A stretch of 64,000 nt of DNA from the NCBI GenBank assembly GCA_905250025.1, contig CAJNOJ010000420.1:1-64000 (forward strand), in the 5' to 3' direction. Position 1 is the stretch's first letter. Every line of letters begins with the position of its first letter. This DNA is from Adineta ricciae (taxonomy: Eukaryota > Rotifera > Eurotatoria > Adinetida > Adinetidae). The notes below the pieces were generated by a model, which worked only from the letters and a program-made list of their open reading frames with translations, did no database searches and had not been told where the DNA came from. The translations under genes and the position numbers were made by a program. Positions 22,398-32,782 of this stretch are shown here, one piece after another.

Positions 22398-23372
22398 ATG
22401 GTGTTTGTTCCACAAACAAGTCGACCATATCTTTTCAAAAGCTTTGTTTTACTCATTGTTTTCTTGTTGATATATTTTTTCATGTTAAAACCATCCAAAA
22501 ATCGGATTGGTCTGTCGACAACTTCATCCTCACCCACATCCTCATCGATTCATTTAGTAACGGGTTTACTTGTCAACAGTGAGCACGCTTGGAATAAAAA
22601 CGATGATCGTAAAAATGAAAGTGGTTCTTGGCTATTAAATCCATTCTTCGATCGTCTCAATAAAACTGTTTACATTTCAGATGTTTTAATAACAGAGAAA
22701 AATATCGTTTCTTCCGTAATATTAAATCGATATGGAACACAAACGTGGCAAAACTATCTTTTAAAATCTTTATCAAATCGAGATGATATTGATCTAAGAC
22801 CATTAGCTCAATATAAAAAAAGTCAAGAATGTCCGTATTATTTGACATATATTATCGATCATTATTACAATCTACCCGAGATAATTCTCTTTTCTCATGG
22901 TCGTCCGCAGGTTCATAACCCACACATTCTCAAACATTGGTCGTGGTTTATTGATCGAGTACAACAAGATATCGATCACCATTTTTTCAATGCCTCTGTC
23001 GGTTTTCTCAGTTCTAATTGTGGTATCTATGTAAAAAGATTCGTACGAAGTCGTCCTATTCTTGATTTACTTGGCTATAATCGATCAATGAATCCATTCG
23101 CGAATCAAATTCGAGTATTATCTGTGGGCACTTATTGTTGTGCACAATTTATCGTTCATCGTTCTCGTATTTTACAACATTCGATCTCATTCTGGCGTTT
23201 GGCCTTGAAAATCTCTATCGACATGAACGATTGTTCCCATTTTGAGCACTTATGGCACATATTCTTCGGTGAATCTGATGAACTTGATCCAAAGAAAAGT
23301 CTCGCTGTATGGTATGAAGATGCACATTCTCATTTCAATGAATATTGCCCAATAAAAGTTCTTGACGAATAA
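22398..23372 (+). CDS. DUF3431-like type II membrane protein
   Basis: A single exon of 324 residues. A short cytosolic N-terminus is followed by one membrane segment (about residues 14-32) and a luminal domain. In that domain SQECPYYLTYIIDHYYNLPE and ILFSHGRPQVHNP fit the DUF3431 signature (conserved tyrosine/threonine-Leu, 'nYddLPd' and 'F.QG..H' motifs), and CCAQFIVHRSRI matches its C-terminal motif. DUF3431 proteins resemble glycosyltransferases, but their reaction is unknown. The stop is 36 bp from the stop of the convergent SUSD2-like gene, so 3' ends probably overlap. Glycosyltransferase genes lie just downstream. The family call is reasonably firm; activity is unknown. Confidence 0.7.
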   Translation: MVFVPQTSRPYLFKSFVLLIVFLLIYFFMLKPSKNRIGLSTTSSSPTSSSIHLVTGLLVNSEHAWNKNDDRKNESGSWLLNPFFDRLNKTVYISDVLITEKNIVSSVILNRYGTQTWQNYLLKSLSNRDDIDLRPLAQYKKSQECPYYLTYIIDHYYNLPEIILFSHGRPQVHNPHILKHWSWFIDRVQQDIDHHFFNASVGFLSSNCGIYVKRFVRSRPILDLLGYNRSMNPFANQIRVLSVGTYCCAQFIVHRSRILQHSISFWRLALKISIDMNDCSHFEHLWHIFFGESDELDPKKSLAVWYEDAHSHFNEYCPIKVLDE

Positions 23373-23408
23373 AACGAGAATTTCATTCAATCTTTATTCC
23401 AACAAACT

Positions 23409-26189
23409 TTAGAAAAAAACATTTTTTAGTAAAAGTAAAAGTAGAAAATTTAAAGAGATACATTTCCCAGTCGACACACTTCCAGATGTTGTTTGTAATA
23501 AAACATTTTCATCAATAACAACGTTAACTGATTCCCAATGATGGAAATTATCTTCTTCATTCGATAACATATCTTTTGTACAATATTCATTCTCTGTTCC
23601 ACTTTCATGACAATTTTGCTCAGTAGATTTCATTTCCTCAGACGAATTCAATTCGCTCTTAATCGTAGAATCGAACATATCGTCAAACGAATAATGAAAT
23701 AAAGATGAATTTCTTGAGACACGCCACGATTGCCCATATTCAAATAACATTTGTTCATCACTTTCATTAATTGATATTCTTGTACCATTTGGAAATGTTA
23801 AACCATTGACATCACCTAAGAGACCATAGGATGGAGTGGATAATTTATTGAATTTCTCTCGTTGAACTAATGTTTCCAGATCGAAAAAGTCAAATGTTGG
23901 ACGAATGGTTACACGAAGTCGAAAATGAGCTGTTGGAAAAGAGATTTTAAATGCTCCATTTGCTTTTCGTTTAATTTTGATAAATTCATCTTCATAGATC
24001 AATACTGCTACGGCAAATTCTTCGTGAGGTACTTCGATTAATTTGGTATCGATACGAATCTCACAAGATTGATACTTTGAGAATAATTCAAATTGAACAC
24101 GTCGTTTTCCTTGTAAAAATCCAATAACAAAGGCCTCAATTCCAACATTTCCATCATTTTCATTCGATGAAAGACGGATTTGGATTTCTTGTCCATTGAA
24201 ATCTGGTAAAGCTAATAAAGTAAATTCACCTTGTCCTCGAAAGGCATAAACGCTTCCATTCAAAGTTGCGAAATACGGATCTCCATGTTTCTCAATCGAT
24301 TCCGATTCGAAATCTTCGCATCGTCCTGCAGGTCGATATTTATAATATTCTTTACACATTTCTTCACTAATCAACAGACTTCGACAACACGACCAATAAG
24401 AAAGAAAATCGGAAAAGAAATGTCCGAACATACTTAAACTTTTCTCCAACCAACTATTGGCGTCCGGTGAGACAACATCTAACGTTCCAGCACCTTCATT
24501 TCCTTGTTCAATAAACTTTCCGTGTTCATCATAACAACATTGTGCACCAGCCCAAGTCGTGTCCGATTTTTTCCGATAACAACCTCGTGCTTTCCGATGA
24601 TATGCACAAGTTTTTTCGATTGGTTTTCTTGCGTCACATCCTTCATCGATTCGAAATCCGTGAAATTCTTCTGGCCAAGGTTGTGTTGGCATCTGACAGG
24701 GACAAACAGGAACTTGTTCAAGATATTGTCGAGGATCTGTTTGAAGTAATAACCAAGCTGGACAATATGCTGCATTCAATGACGTGGCAGCAGTGAAGAT
24801 TTTCGCACCGACGAACAGAGCCGAACGAAGCCAACCGGGTTTGTGTTTCATTTCAAAGGAAATTTGTAGAGCATGAACACGATCGTTTGGATCAGTGTTG
24901 ACTGAAAAAAGACTATCGTAACGAACCGTTAGATTTCCTATCGATGAAAGATTAAGGTAACCTAAACCTAAGTCAATCTTTTGCCGAGTACGATTGTAAA
25001 GTGTTTGATTGTTCGAAGAGAATTGCGTGGCATAATCATAAATGACGATTTTAAAAAGATACTTCTTCGTGATTTCATTCGATTGAAATTCCAGAATTAA
25101 CTCTTCGTTATTTGGATCAGCTATTTGATGTGTTAAATTGATGTAATTCTTCAAAATTAATTCACCATGATCTTCGGGAACATGAGCGAGAAAATTCGTC
25201 GTATCAACAAGTTTTTTCTCTTCATTGTCAAATAATTCTATTTTGATTTTTCCACTGTCCATTAACATTGGCATTGTACAAACAATATAAAGTGAATTTA
25301 ATACGCGACAATTATCTACAACATGATTGTCAACCCGAATTTCATATGTCGATCGCTTAAAACAAATTCCATGTAAACGAAACTCATATCCACCATAGAT
25401 CGAACCACGAAATGGAGAAACTTGTAAACCAGTTGATGTTTCACATTGAATATCATTGACATGTCCGGTCGTATGGAAAATGAATTGACCTGGAATGCCA
25501 ATGTTGGAATCATTAACAATACTAAGAATTTGTGGTGAAAGTGACTTTTTTAATTGATAATAATTAACATTATCACCCGCATTGAATCCAATACGAGCGT
25601 GATTACCAGTTGAATCTTGTGACCATTCTAATTGATGATAAGTAAATAATGTAAATGAGTAAAATCCGTTGGTTGTTAAGATAGCTTGGTATGTATTTCG
25701 ATTGATTTCGTTTTTTATGTCAGGGAGATCGTACCAAGTGACAACAAACGCCCAGAACATTCGTTGAGCAGCTAACTTAGGAAAACCAGTTCGAAGGATT
25801 TTTGTTATTTGATAAAGAGTCTGGGGTTCGGTTTTTAAAAGAATTTCTCGGTAGAAAATGTTCTTTAATGTCTCATATGTGAAATTTGTGTTGATCCAAA
25901 ACGGAGCCACGCAAACTAAATCTTGAAATGGAAATGGATCTGATGATTTGTATGACAACGAACATGTTTCATTTCCAAACATAATTAAACCATGACTTGA
26001 GATACGAAGTTCATCATAAAATTTGTTAAAGAATGAATATCGAACAGATAAAGAGATTGGCTCAGTGACGTAATTGAGATCATTTTCTAAACTTTTATCA
26101 TTATGTTCAATGCCGAATGGAACAAAATTCTTAATATCGACGCAATAAATTAAATATAAGAGATGAAATAATAAATAAAGTCTAAACAT
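23409..26189 (-). CDS. NIDO-AMOP-vWD surface protein (SUSD2/mesh-like)
   Basis: A single exon of 926 residues. There is a signal peptide at 1-16; a NIDO-like domain about 60-215 (ELRISSHGLIMFGN); an IPT/TIG-like segment about 255-330 (RGSIYGGYEFRLHG); a Cys-rich AMOP domain about 472-560 (CPCQMPTQPWPEEF, AGAQCCYDEHGKF); and a vWD domain about 620-800 (HGDPYFATLNGSVYAFRGQG). The very C-terminus is hydrophobic (ISLNFLLLLLLKNVFF) and could be a GPI signal or short anchor. This order is that of SUSD2, mucin-4 and insect mesh, which are large extracellular adhesion or junction proteins. The lack of introns across 2.8 kb is unusual beside the intron-rich neighbours. A TATA box precedes the start. 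Confidence 0.85.
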   Translation of the reverse strand: MFRLYLLFHLLYLIYCVDIKNFVPFGIEHNDKSLENDLNYVTEPISLSVRYSFFNKFYDELRISSHGLIMFGNETCSLSYKSSDPFPFQDLVCVAPFWINTNFTYETLKNIFYREILLKTEPQTLYQITKILRTGFPKLAAQRMFWAFVVTWYDLPDIKNEINRNTYQAILTTNGFYSFTLFTYHQLEWSQDSTGNHARIGFNAGDNVNYYQLKKSLSPQILSIVNDSNIGIPGQFIFHTTGHVNDIQCETSTGLQVSPFRGSIYGGYEFRLHGICFKRSTYEIRVDNHVVDNCRVLNSLYIVCTMPMLMDSGKIKIELFDNEEKKLVDTTNFLAHVPEDHGELILKNYINLTHQIADPNNEELILEFQSNEITKKYLFKIVIYDYATQFSSNNQTLYNRTRQKIDLGLGYLNLSSIGNLTVRYDSLFSVNTDPNDRVHALQISFEMKHKPGWLRSALFVGAKIFTAATSLNAAYCPAWLLLQTDPRQYLEQVPVCPCQMPTQPWPEEFHGFRIDEGCDARKPIEKTCAYHRKARGCYRKKSDTTWAGAQCCYDEHGKFIEQGNEGAGTLDVVSPDANSWLEKSLSMFGHFFSDFLSYWSCCRSLLISEEMCKEYYKYRPAGRCEDFESESIEKHGDPYFATLNGSVYAFRGQGEFTLLALPDFNGQEIQIRLSSNENDGNVGIEAFVIGFLQGKRRVQFELFSKYQSCEIRIDTKLIEVPHEEFAVAVLIYEDEFIKIKRKANGAFKISFPTAHFRLRVTIRPTFDFFDLETLVQREKFNKLSTPSYGLLGDVNGLTFPNGTRISINESDEQMLFEYGQSWRVSRNSSLFHYSFDDMFDSTIKSELNSSEEMKSTEQNCHESGTENEYCTKDMLSNEEDNFHHWESVNVVIDENVLLQTTSGSVSTGKCISLNFLLLLLLKNVFF

Positions 26190-26224
26190 GGTCTTTGTAT
26201 TGTGAATGGTGATAACATCATCGT

Positions 26225-26236
26225 CTTTATATACTT
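26225..26236 (-). promoter_or_regulatory. TATA box of the SUSD2-like gene
   Basis: Minus strand reads AAGTATATAAAGACG about 40 bp before the ATG, the usual geometry for a TATA promoter with a short 5' UTR. Confidence 0.5.
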
Positions 26237-27883
26237 CTTATCAATGGATGTGCTTGTGTAAACTTTTACCTTTATGTAATATTAATGTCCTGAAAATGAG
26301 TCATTATTTTCATGAGTAAAATGAATGGTCATTGAGTGAAAATTCACTCGATAAACTTTGATAAATGATGAAAAAAAATTGAATTATCTATACTCTACGA
26401 TAGACAAAAGAGACACAAAGGAACAATATTTTGAGTGGATTGTATGTTGATAAGCCACGCTGAACTTGACACTGAGTAAAGAAAAGGAATTCAAATTAGG
26501 AATTGGATCATATAACCAGTAAGAAGGCAACCAAATGACAAATGTGTTCACATACAAAGATTTTATCGATTCGCCTATGATTCTATGTCTATACATTTTC
26601 TTTCCTTCGCCTGTTCTCCATTGACGTACGTTTCACATGACATAAGGACGACACAGAGAATCAAACCTATCACATACGTCAACTATCTCAGAGAAAACAG
26701 CGCATTTCATCGTCGAGAATAGATGATTGATATCACAATGAAAAATATCCTAGAGAGCTATGTTATGCTCGTGTGTGTGTGTGTGTATAGTATCGATGTA
26801 GACATAGCCCAATAGCGCAAAAGAATCGTTCTAGTCGCTCGTTCTCTCTTACTGCGCCATTTATATACTTCTATTACTAAAGATTATCATGCAAGAAGAG
26901 GAAAAAGATCAAGCGCAGTCTTTGACTATTTAATCAAAAGAGAGGAAGAGAATCCAATTTCTTTCATATTACTAATAAAAGAACAGCAAAAAATCGCAAG
27001 AGTAAGTAAAATCATATCGACTAATGTGTTCTTTCTTGTTCAAGCCAAGTGAATATTTTTCACTATTTATTTCAACTATACAAAAATACTTTCAAAGAAG
27101 GTCCTTATCATATTTGCTTTTTACAATTTGAATGTTGTCTAACATAGATCCACTTGTTATTGTATAAAGGAACCAGCGGAACATTCTTTTTCTTCTCATT
27201 TTCAAACATAGAACATCCTAAGAATGAATAATAAAAGTGTCAACAAAACTACTTCAATATTTTTTTAAATAATAGACAAGATAGTAAAAACAATTGAAAG
27301 CACTTCAACACGGTAAAAAGTTATTGAAAGTAGCAAAGTCTGTCTTTTTTCCTTTAATAGACATCAGAAACTAATTGTCAAATGTCTTTCTTCCACATAT
27401 CAAAAGAAAACGTTCTGCTGTGAGTGTTGAAAACATAAAATAAATACATTGAGAAATTAATTTATTGTTGATCCGATCAGAAAGGTTGGATGAACACCAG
27501 TAGAAGAAAATTTCTCGACAAAATTTCAATAAAATAGCATCCGATGGAGAATATACGACGTTAATTACTTTTTCGTCTGTTACATAATCTCTACAAAGCA
27601 GCGTGTAGTCAGACACATTTTCATCTTTGAAAAGAATCCATCTATAGATAAGAGGTTTTATGTCTTTTTCTTGTTCTGTTCTTTTTCTCCTTCTTTTTTT
27701 ACTTATTTAAGAAGTTTTTTTCTTCATCAGCCTAAGCCAGATTTTGCCACGTGACAAAGAGGAACAAATAAATTTTCTTCTTCACACATGCCGTCTCGGT
27801 CAGACATTATATTCATAAAATACTTTACGATTCTTTCAGATTAAGCCTATGATCTACTTCTCAAGAAAATTATTCGCATTTCA
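26237..27883. other. Intergenic between divergent genes
   Basis: 1.6 kb between the SUSD2-like gene and the first GT31 gene. It contains a (GT)n run near 26773 and no supported coding sequence. Confidence 0.45.
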
Positions 27884-29160
27884 ATGCCTTTTAAACAACT
27901 TTATGTTCCGTTTTTGCGTCAATATCTACGATTTCCCTCATTGTCTATTAAACTTCTTCTATTCATAACCATTTTCATATTTCTCATCGGCACCAAACAA
28001 ATCTTTTCGAATAAAACTTCTTGGTGTAATCCAGAACAATCATTGTGGTGGTTTTGTCCATGGCCAGGACCAGAAACAGTGTGTAGTTGGGACGAGCATT
28101 TCTCCAAAGCAAATCCAAACAATCGGTATGGCTATCCACTGATATATCGAACATTTTTACCTTCTTATTTATTATTCATTTCAGATCTCCAGCATCCTAT
28201 CACAAAGTTCTTCGCTCTCTTCCAAAACGTCGTTCGTCTTTCCTCTTCAACAACTTAACTCTAACTCAGTGTAACGAATCTTCTCTCGATTTACTCATTT
28301 TTATCATTTCCAAATGTTCTCACGGTTCCATTCGACAATCGATTCGACGAACCTGGGCTAATCAACGCTTACTACAACAGTTCTTTCCTGATCTTCACAT
28401 CAAACTATTGTTTCTACTCGACAATGACCCGCATTCAACACCAAAACTCGTTCTTGAACATCAGTTTTATCAAGATCTCGTTCAAGTCACCAATCTTCCT
28501 GAACAGTATGACTATGTTACACAGCGCGAATCAGCTCTCTACGAGTTCGTTGTCAATCGTTGTCAACAAACAAGATTTGTGTTCAAAACTGACGATGACA
28601 TCTTCATCAACACGATTCTCCTATTGTCAAAAGTTCAATCGTTGACGAACAATGCCAAAATGAAAGATAAAACGACAAACAAGTACCTAATGTTTGGATT
28701 TCCGATCGAACATGGCTTAGTTGTTCGTCATAGTGCCGATCAAGTTGGACAACGATATGTGATCACAAAAGATGAATATTCATGTCCAAGATATCCCACA
28801 TTTCTGTCCGGTTTCGGTTATTTGATGACTGTGGAAACGTGTTCACTATTGTTCGATGCTTATGTAAGTGATGAAAGACCATTTCTCCTGTCCGATGTTT
28901 ATTTCACTGGACTATTGGCTGAGATGATGCAGATTCCACGAATGAAGATCATTGAAAACGTGAACTATCGATATGAAAGTCAATGTAATGAAGAGTTCTT
29001 TCGTGAGAAAGAGAACAGTGCATTGGCATGTGCAGCATCGAATGATCATTTTGATGTAAAACAGTCGAAGGGTGGTGATCGAAGCTTGATGAATGACTAT
29101 AATCGTTACTGGACAATGTTAATCGAACGACATCGTACATCTATGAATAGTAAAAGATGA
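27884..29160 (+). CDS. GT31 beta-1,3-glycosyltransferase, copy 1
   Basis: Exons 27884-28125 and 28185-29160 (59-bp intron, phase 2) give 405 residues. It is a type II Golgi protein: membrane anchor about residues 22-40, a Trp/Cys-rich stem (WWFCPWPGPETVC), then a Galactosyl_T domain. Motifs seen are IRRTWANQRLL, the metal-binding FKTDDDIFIN, and SDVYFTG where most members have EDVY; the changed first acidic residue deserves notice. Family members add Gal or GlcNAc in beta-1,3 linkage to glycans; the acceptor here is unknown. Exon 2 is almost identical to that of the copy at 30549-32048. Confidence 0.85.
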
Positions 29161-29270
29161 TAGATTTTTTACACTTTGTTTAAGAAAATAAAATAGAAAT
29201 GTCTGTGTTAAGAATGACTCATATTGTTACTGAGAGAGTTTTGTTCTTGTCGGAAACTTTCTGGCTAGGA

Positions 29271-29390
29271 GTGGCACTTTATTTTTACTTTACTGAGTAA
29301 AGTAAAGTCAGTTACTTTACTTTATTCAGTAAAGTATCTCGGCTTTACTTTAGTTTATTTTTTCAGAGTGGAATAAAGTTAAAGTGCCAC
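29271..29390. mobile_element. MITE-like element with GTGGCACTTTA termini
   Basis: 120 bp with inverted ends GTGGCACTTTA and TAAAGTGCCAC and internal AGTAAAGTAAAG palindromes. It lies just 3' of the first GT31 gene. A diverged relative is at 63406-63655. Confidence 0.55.
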
Positions 29391-30548
29391 GCTTATTTCT
29401 GCCGCAATATATTTCTTGTTGTTTAATGTATAATTAAGATTGAAGAAAGGCATGAATGTACCCGTCGATGGATTGACGCTCGTTGCGTGCTTGTTAACAG
29501 TAGGAATTGAATCCATCAATAATGTTTTGATCGATTGGTGATTTATTAATGAATAACACGAAAATTCTCCGGCTCTTGTTTATTGCGCTTTGCATTACAC
29601 ACGTATTGTTTGTCAAGTATCACCAAATGATGCTGCATTATTTCAATTAGAATAGCGTATCCTGTGTATATTCGGGGTACCAAATCTTCTGTGTGTTTGA
29701 AAAAGACGTCACGAAACACCGAGGGGCGCTTACTAATTCTTTTCATTCGTTATGTTTTGTCATACGTTCCTGTTAATGATATAATAAAAAAGCCTATATT
29801 CATGACCGTTAAGATTCAATGATGAAAGAGAAAAAGAAAAAGAATTCTTCTGGTAACTAAACAACTTTATTTTATATTTCTTCTGTCTACAGAAAGGTTT
29901 TGAAAAGAGTGAAAAAAAGTTCATAGAACGATGAAAATTCTTCTTTTTCTTCTTCCACTCAAAACATTCTCCCATTTCGAACACTTCGGAGCTCACGTGA
30001 ATTCTTTTTTTCTATTTTAGATATGCACCTATGAAACTATATGATCATGTTCTATAAAATGGATACATTAACATATGGCAATGAAATGTAATAAATTGTA
30101 ACGTTACCGATAAGGGCTAATAAAACGATCGATGTTTTTTTCTCTCCTGACATAAAAGGTCCGAGTCACAACGTGAGATAGATCGAACTTTTCTATCGGA
30201 ATTTTAATTCTCAATGCCAATCATACTTCTGTAGACGACCTTTTTTCTTCAAGCGCATGAGTTTCCCGAGGAAGAATGTCCTGTCGTATGGGCACATCAT
30301 AAGAAAAGTCTTATTCAAGCGCATGACGAAAAAATTCGACTAGAGTTGTTCTTTGATATTTACTCTATTACTTCAATGACACCCAACTTCTTTTTTCTTT
30401 TTAGTTAAATATTTACTTTCGATAAAAAAACGGTTTCTCTCCATGCTTATTTAGCATTTAATTTCACGTATGAATATCTTATTTCGTTGCCATCAGAGCA
30501 GTATTGAACAAAGCCTAACATGATATTTACGGTATTCGTTGTTCTCCG
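29391..30548. other. Intergenic, no supported gene
   Basis: Short frames at 29546-29746 and 29760-29996 (minus) lack domains and splice context. Nothing recognisable. Confidence 0.4.
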
Positions 30549-32048
30549 GTGTCCATGAATGTTTTTAATCAGAGGAGAAAAAGAAAGTCTTTTATACCAA
30601 TGTCATTTTATTTCAATCAACGTTATCGAAGTTTCTCATTATTGAAATTCGTTCTCTTAGTCATTTCTCTGCTACTTCTGCTTGTTTATTTATTTATTTC
30701 CAATTCTTCCGACCCGATATGCGATCCCGAACAACATCTATGGTGGTTTTGTTCATGGCCAGACCCTAAAACCACAGTTTGTCCATGGAATGATCATTTT
30801 TCTACCTTATCAAATACGATTGGGTAAATTTTCTCGTTTCTTACCTTTTAATGCAATCCATGTAGGCAGCAATTACATGAAAATGCAACCACTGCCTACA
30901 TGGGAAACGATAAATTTCTTGTTTACAACGTAAATTTACAAAAAAATCATAAGTCATTGCTAAAAGTAATGAAAAACTAATAGTGTCTCCAAATTTCACT
31001 TTTAACCAATTCATATCACAGTTAAAGTTTTCATTCACAAAATCAATCATGAATTGGTACTTCTTCTAGGACGCCTCAGGCTTATCACAAAGTTCTTCGG
31101 TCTCTTCCAAAACGTCGTTCGTCTTTCCTCTTCAACAACTTAACTCTAACTCAGTGTAACGAATCTTCTCTCGATTTACTCATTTTTATCATTTCCAAAT
31201 GTTCTCACGGTTCCATTCGACAATCGATTCGACGAACCTGGGCTAATCAACGCTTACTACAACAGTTCTTTCCTGATCTTCACATCAAACTATTGTTTCT
31301 ACTCGACAATGACCCGCATTCAACACCAAAACTCGTTCTTGAACATCAGTTTTATCAAGATCTCGTTCAAGTCACCAATCTTCCTGAACAGTATGACTAT
31401 GTTACACAGCGCGAATCAGCTCTCTACGAGTTCGTTGTCAATCGTTGTCAACAAACAAGATTTGTGTTCAAAACTGACGATGACATCTTCATCAACACGA
31501 TTCTCCTATTGTCAAAAGTTCAATCGTTGACGAACAATGCCAAAATGAAAGATAAAACGACAAACAAGTACCTAATGTTTGGATTTCCGATCGAACATGG
31601 CTTAGTTGTTCGTCATAGTGCCGATCAAGTTGGACAACGATATGTGATCACAAAAGATGAATATTCATGTCCAAGATATCCCACATTTCTGTCCGGTTTC
31701 GGTTATTTGATGACTGTGGAAACGTGTTCACTATTGTTCGATGCTTATGTAAGTGATGAAAGACCATTTCTCCTGTCCGATGTTTATTTCACTGGACTAT
31801 TGGCTGAGATGATGCAGATTCCACGAATGAAGATCATTGAAAACGTGAACTATCGATATGAAAGTCAATGTAATGAAGAGTTCTTTCGTGAGAAAGAGAA
31901 CAGTGCATTGGCATGTGCAGCATCGAATGATCATTTTGATGTAAAACAGTCGAAGGGTGGTGATCGAAGCTTGATGAACGACTATAATCGTTACTGGACA
32001 ATGTTAACGGATCAATATGATGTGCTAAGAAATGACAATATCAAATAG
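30549..32048 (+). CDS. GT31 beta-1,3-glycosyltransferase, copy 2
   Basis: Exons 30549-30823 and 31070-32048 (246-bp intron, phase 2 like copy 1) give 417 residues. The Met at 30600 may be the true start, since it aligns better with copy 1. Anchor, stem (WWFCSWPDPKTTVC) and catalytic motifs match copy 1, including SDVYFTG. Exon 1 and the intron have diverged strongly, yet 31083-32007 matches 28198-29122 at constant offset with only two differences found. The last residues differ again (DQYDVLRNDNIK). The intron carries a perfect 12-bp hairpin. Confidence 0.82.
30858..30903. repeat. Intron hairpin
   Basis: CCATGTAGGCAG (30858-30869) and CTGCCTACATGG (30892-30903) are perfect reverse complements around a 22-base loop, inside the intron of GT31 copy 2. 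Copy 1's 59-bp intron lacks it. Confidence 0.7.
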
Positions 32049-32782
32049 AATTTGCTTTTGTTTAGTGCACTGGAGACTCTGTCGCTCGTCTGATAGAATC
32101 TAATGATAATAAATCTTTGCTTTGTTTCCATTTAAAAACCAATGTCGATTATATCAAATTTGTTGAAAACATGATCAAAGACAAGAAAATGTTTTAGAGA
32201 ACCGAAGAAGCTATGTATATCGAGGGAATACTCGAATAAACAAGACAAATGAGAAGATGTTTTATTCAAATATTTGTATAGACGAACAAATATTCATTGC
32301 CTTTCTTTTTCTTCTTAGCACAACTTGCTGAATTCGTGTGCTTATTTCGATGTATTTCAGATATTTCGGATGGTACGGAATGAAGTAATGCAGGAGAAGA
32401 GGGGATTGTTGTACCTGTGACGTCATATTCAATCGAATGAAGTGTCTACAAAAGAAACGGTCAAATATTTGTTCGAAAGACTCGACAAATATTTCCAATT
32501 ACATTCGAAATCAAATTGATTTTCGATGAAAAGTCTTTTTTTATCTTCTAAGAGGAATTGATCGTTGCCGATTGAAGCTTAGGCAATGAAATTCAATCTG
32601 CTGATTTGCTTTTTGAAATTTTCATTAAATCCTATGCTGAAAAAGAGACGCCCGCAAATTTTGATATACTAAGAAACAAATATCACAAATAAACTCAATG
32701 GAAACGAAAACAAATTCAAAGAAGAGATTCGCAAAGAAGAAGAACGACGAAAGTTTTGTTTTGTTTGAGCGATCAGATTTGA
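32049..32782. other. Intergenic between convergent genes
   Basis: A good minus-strand acceptor (GTTTCTTTTGTAG) sits near 32449 before an open stretch to about 32265, which could be an unplaced terminal exon or a 3' UTR feature. No partner exon was found. Confidence 0.35.

Noticed and set aside
32262..32498. Extra terminal exon of GALNT
   Set aside because: GALNT already ends with a complete lectin domain at 32783; the acceptor near 32449 has no matching donor that I could find.
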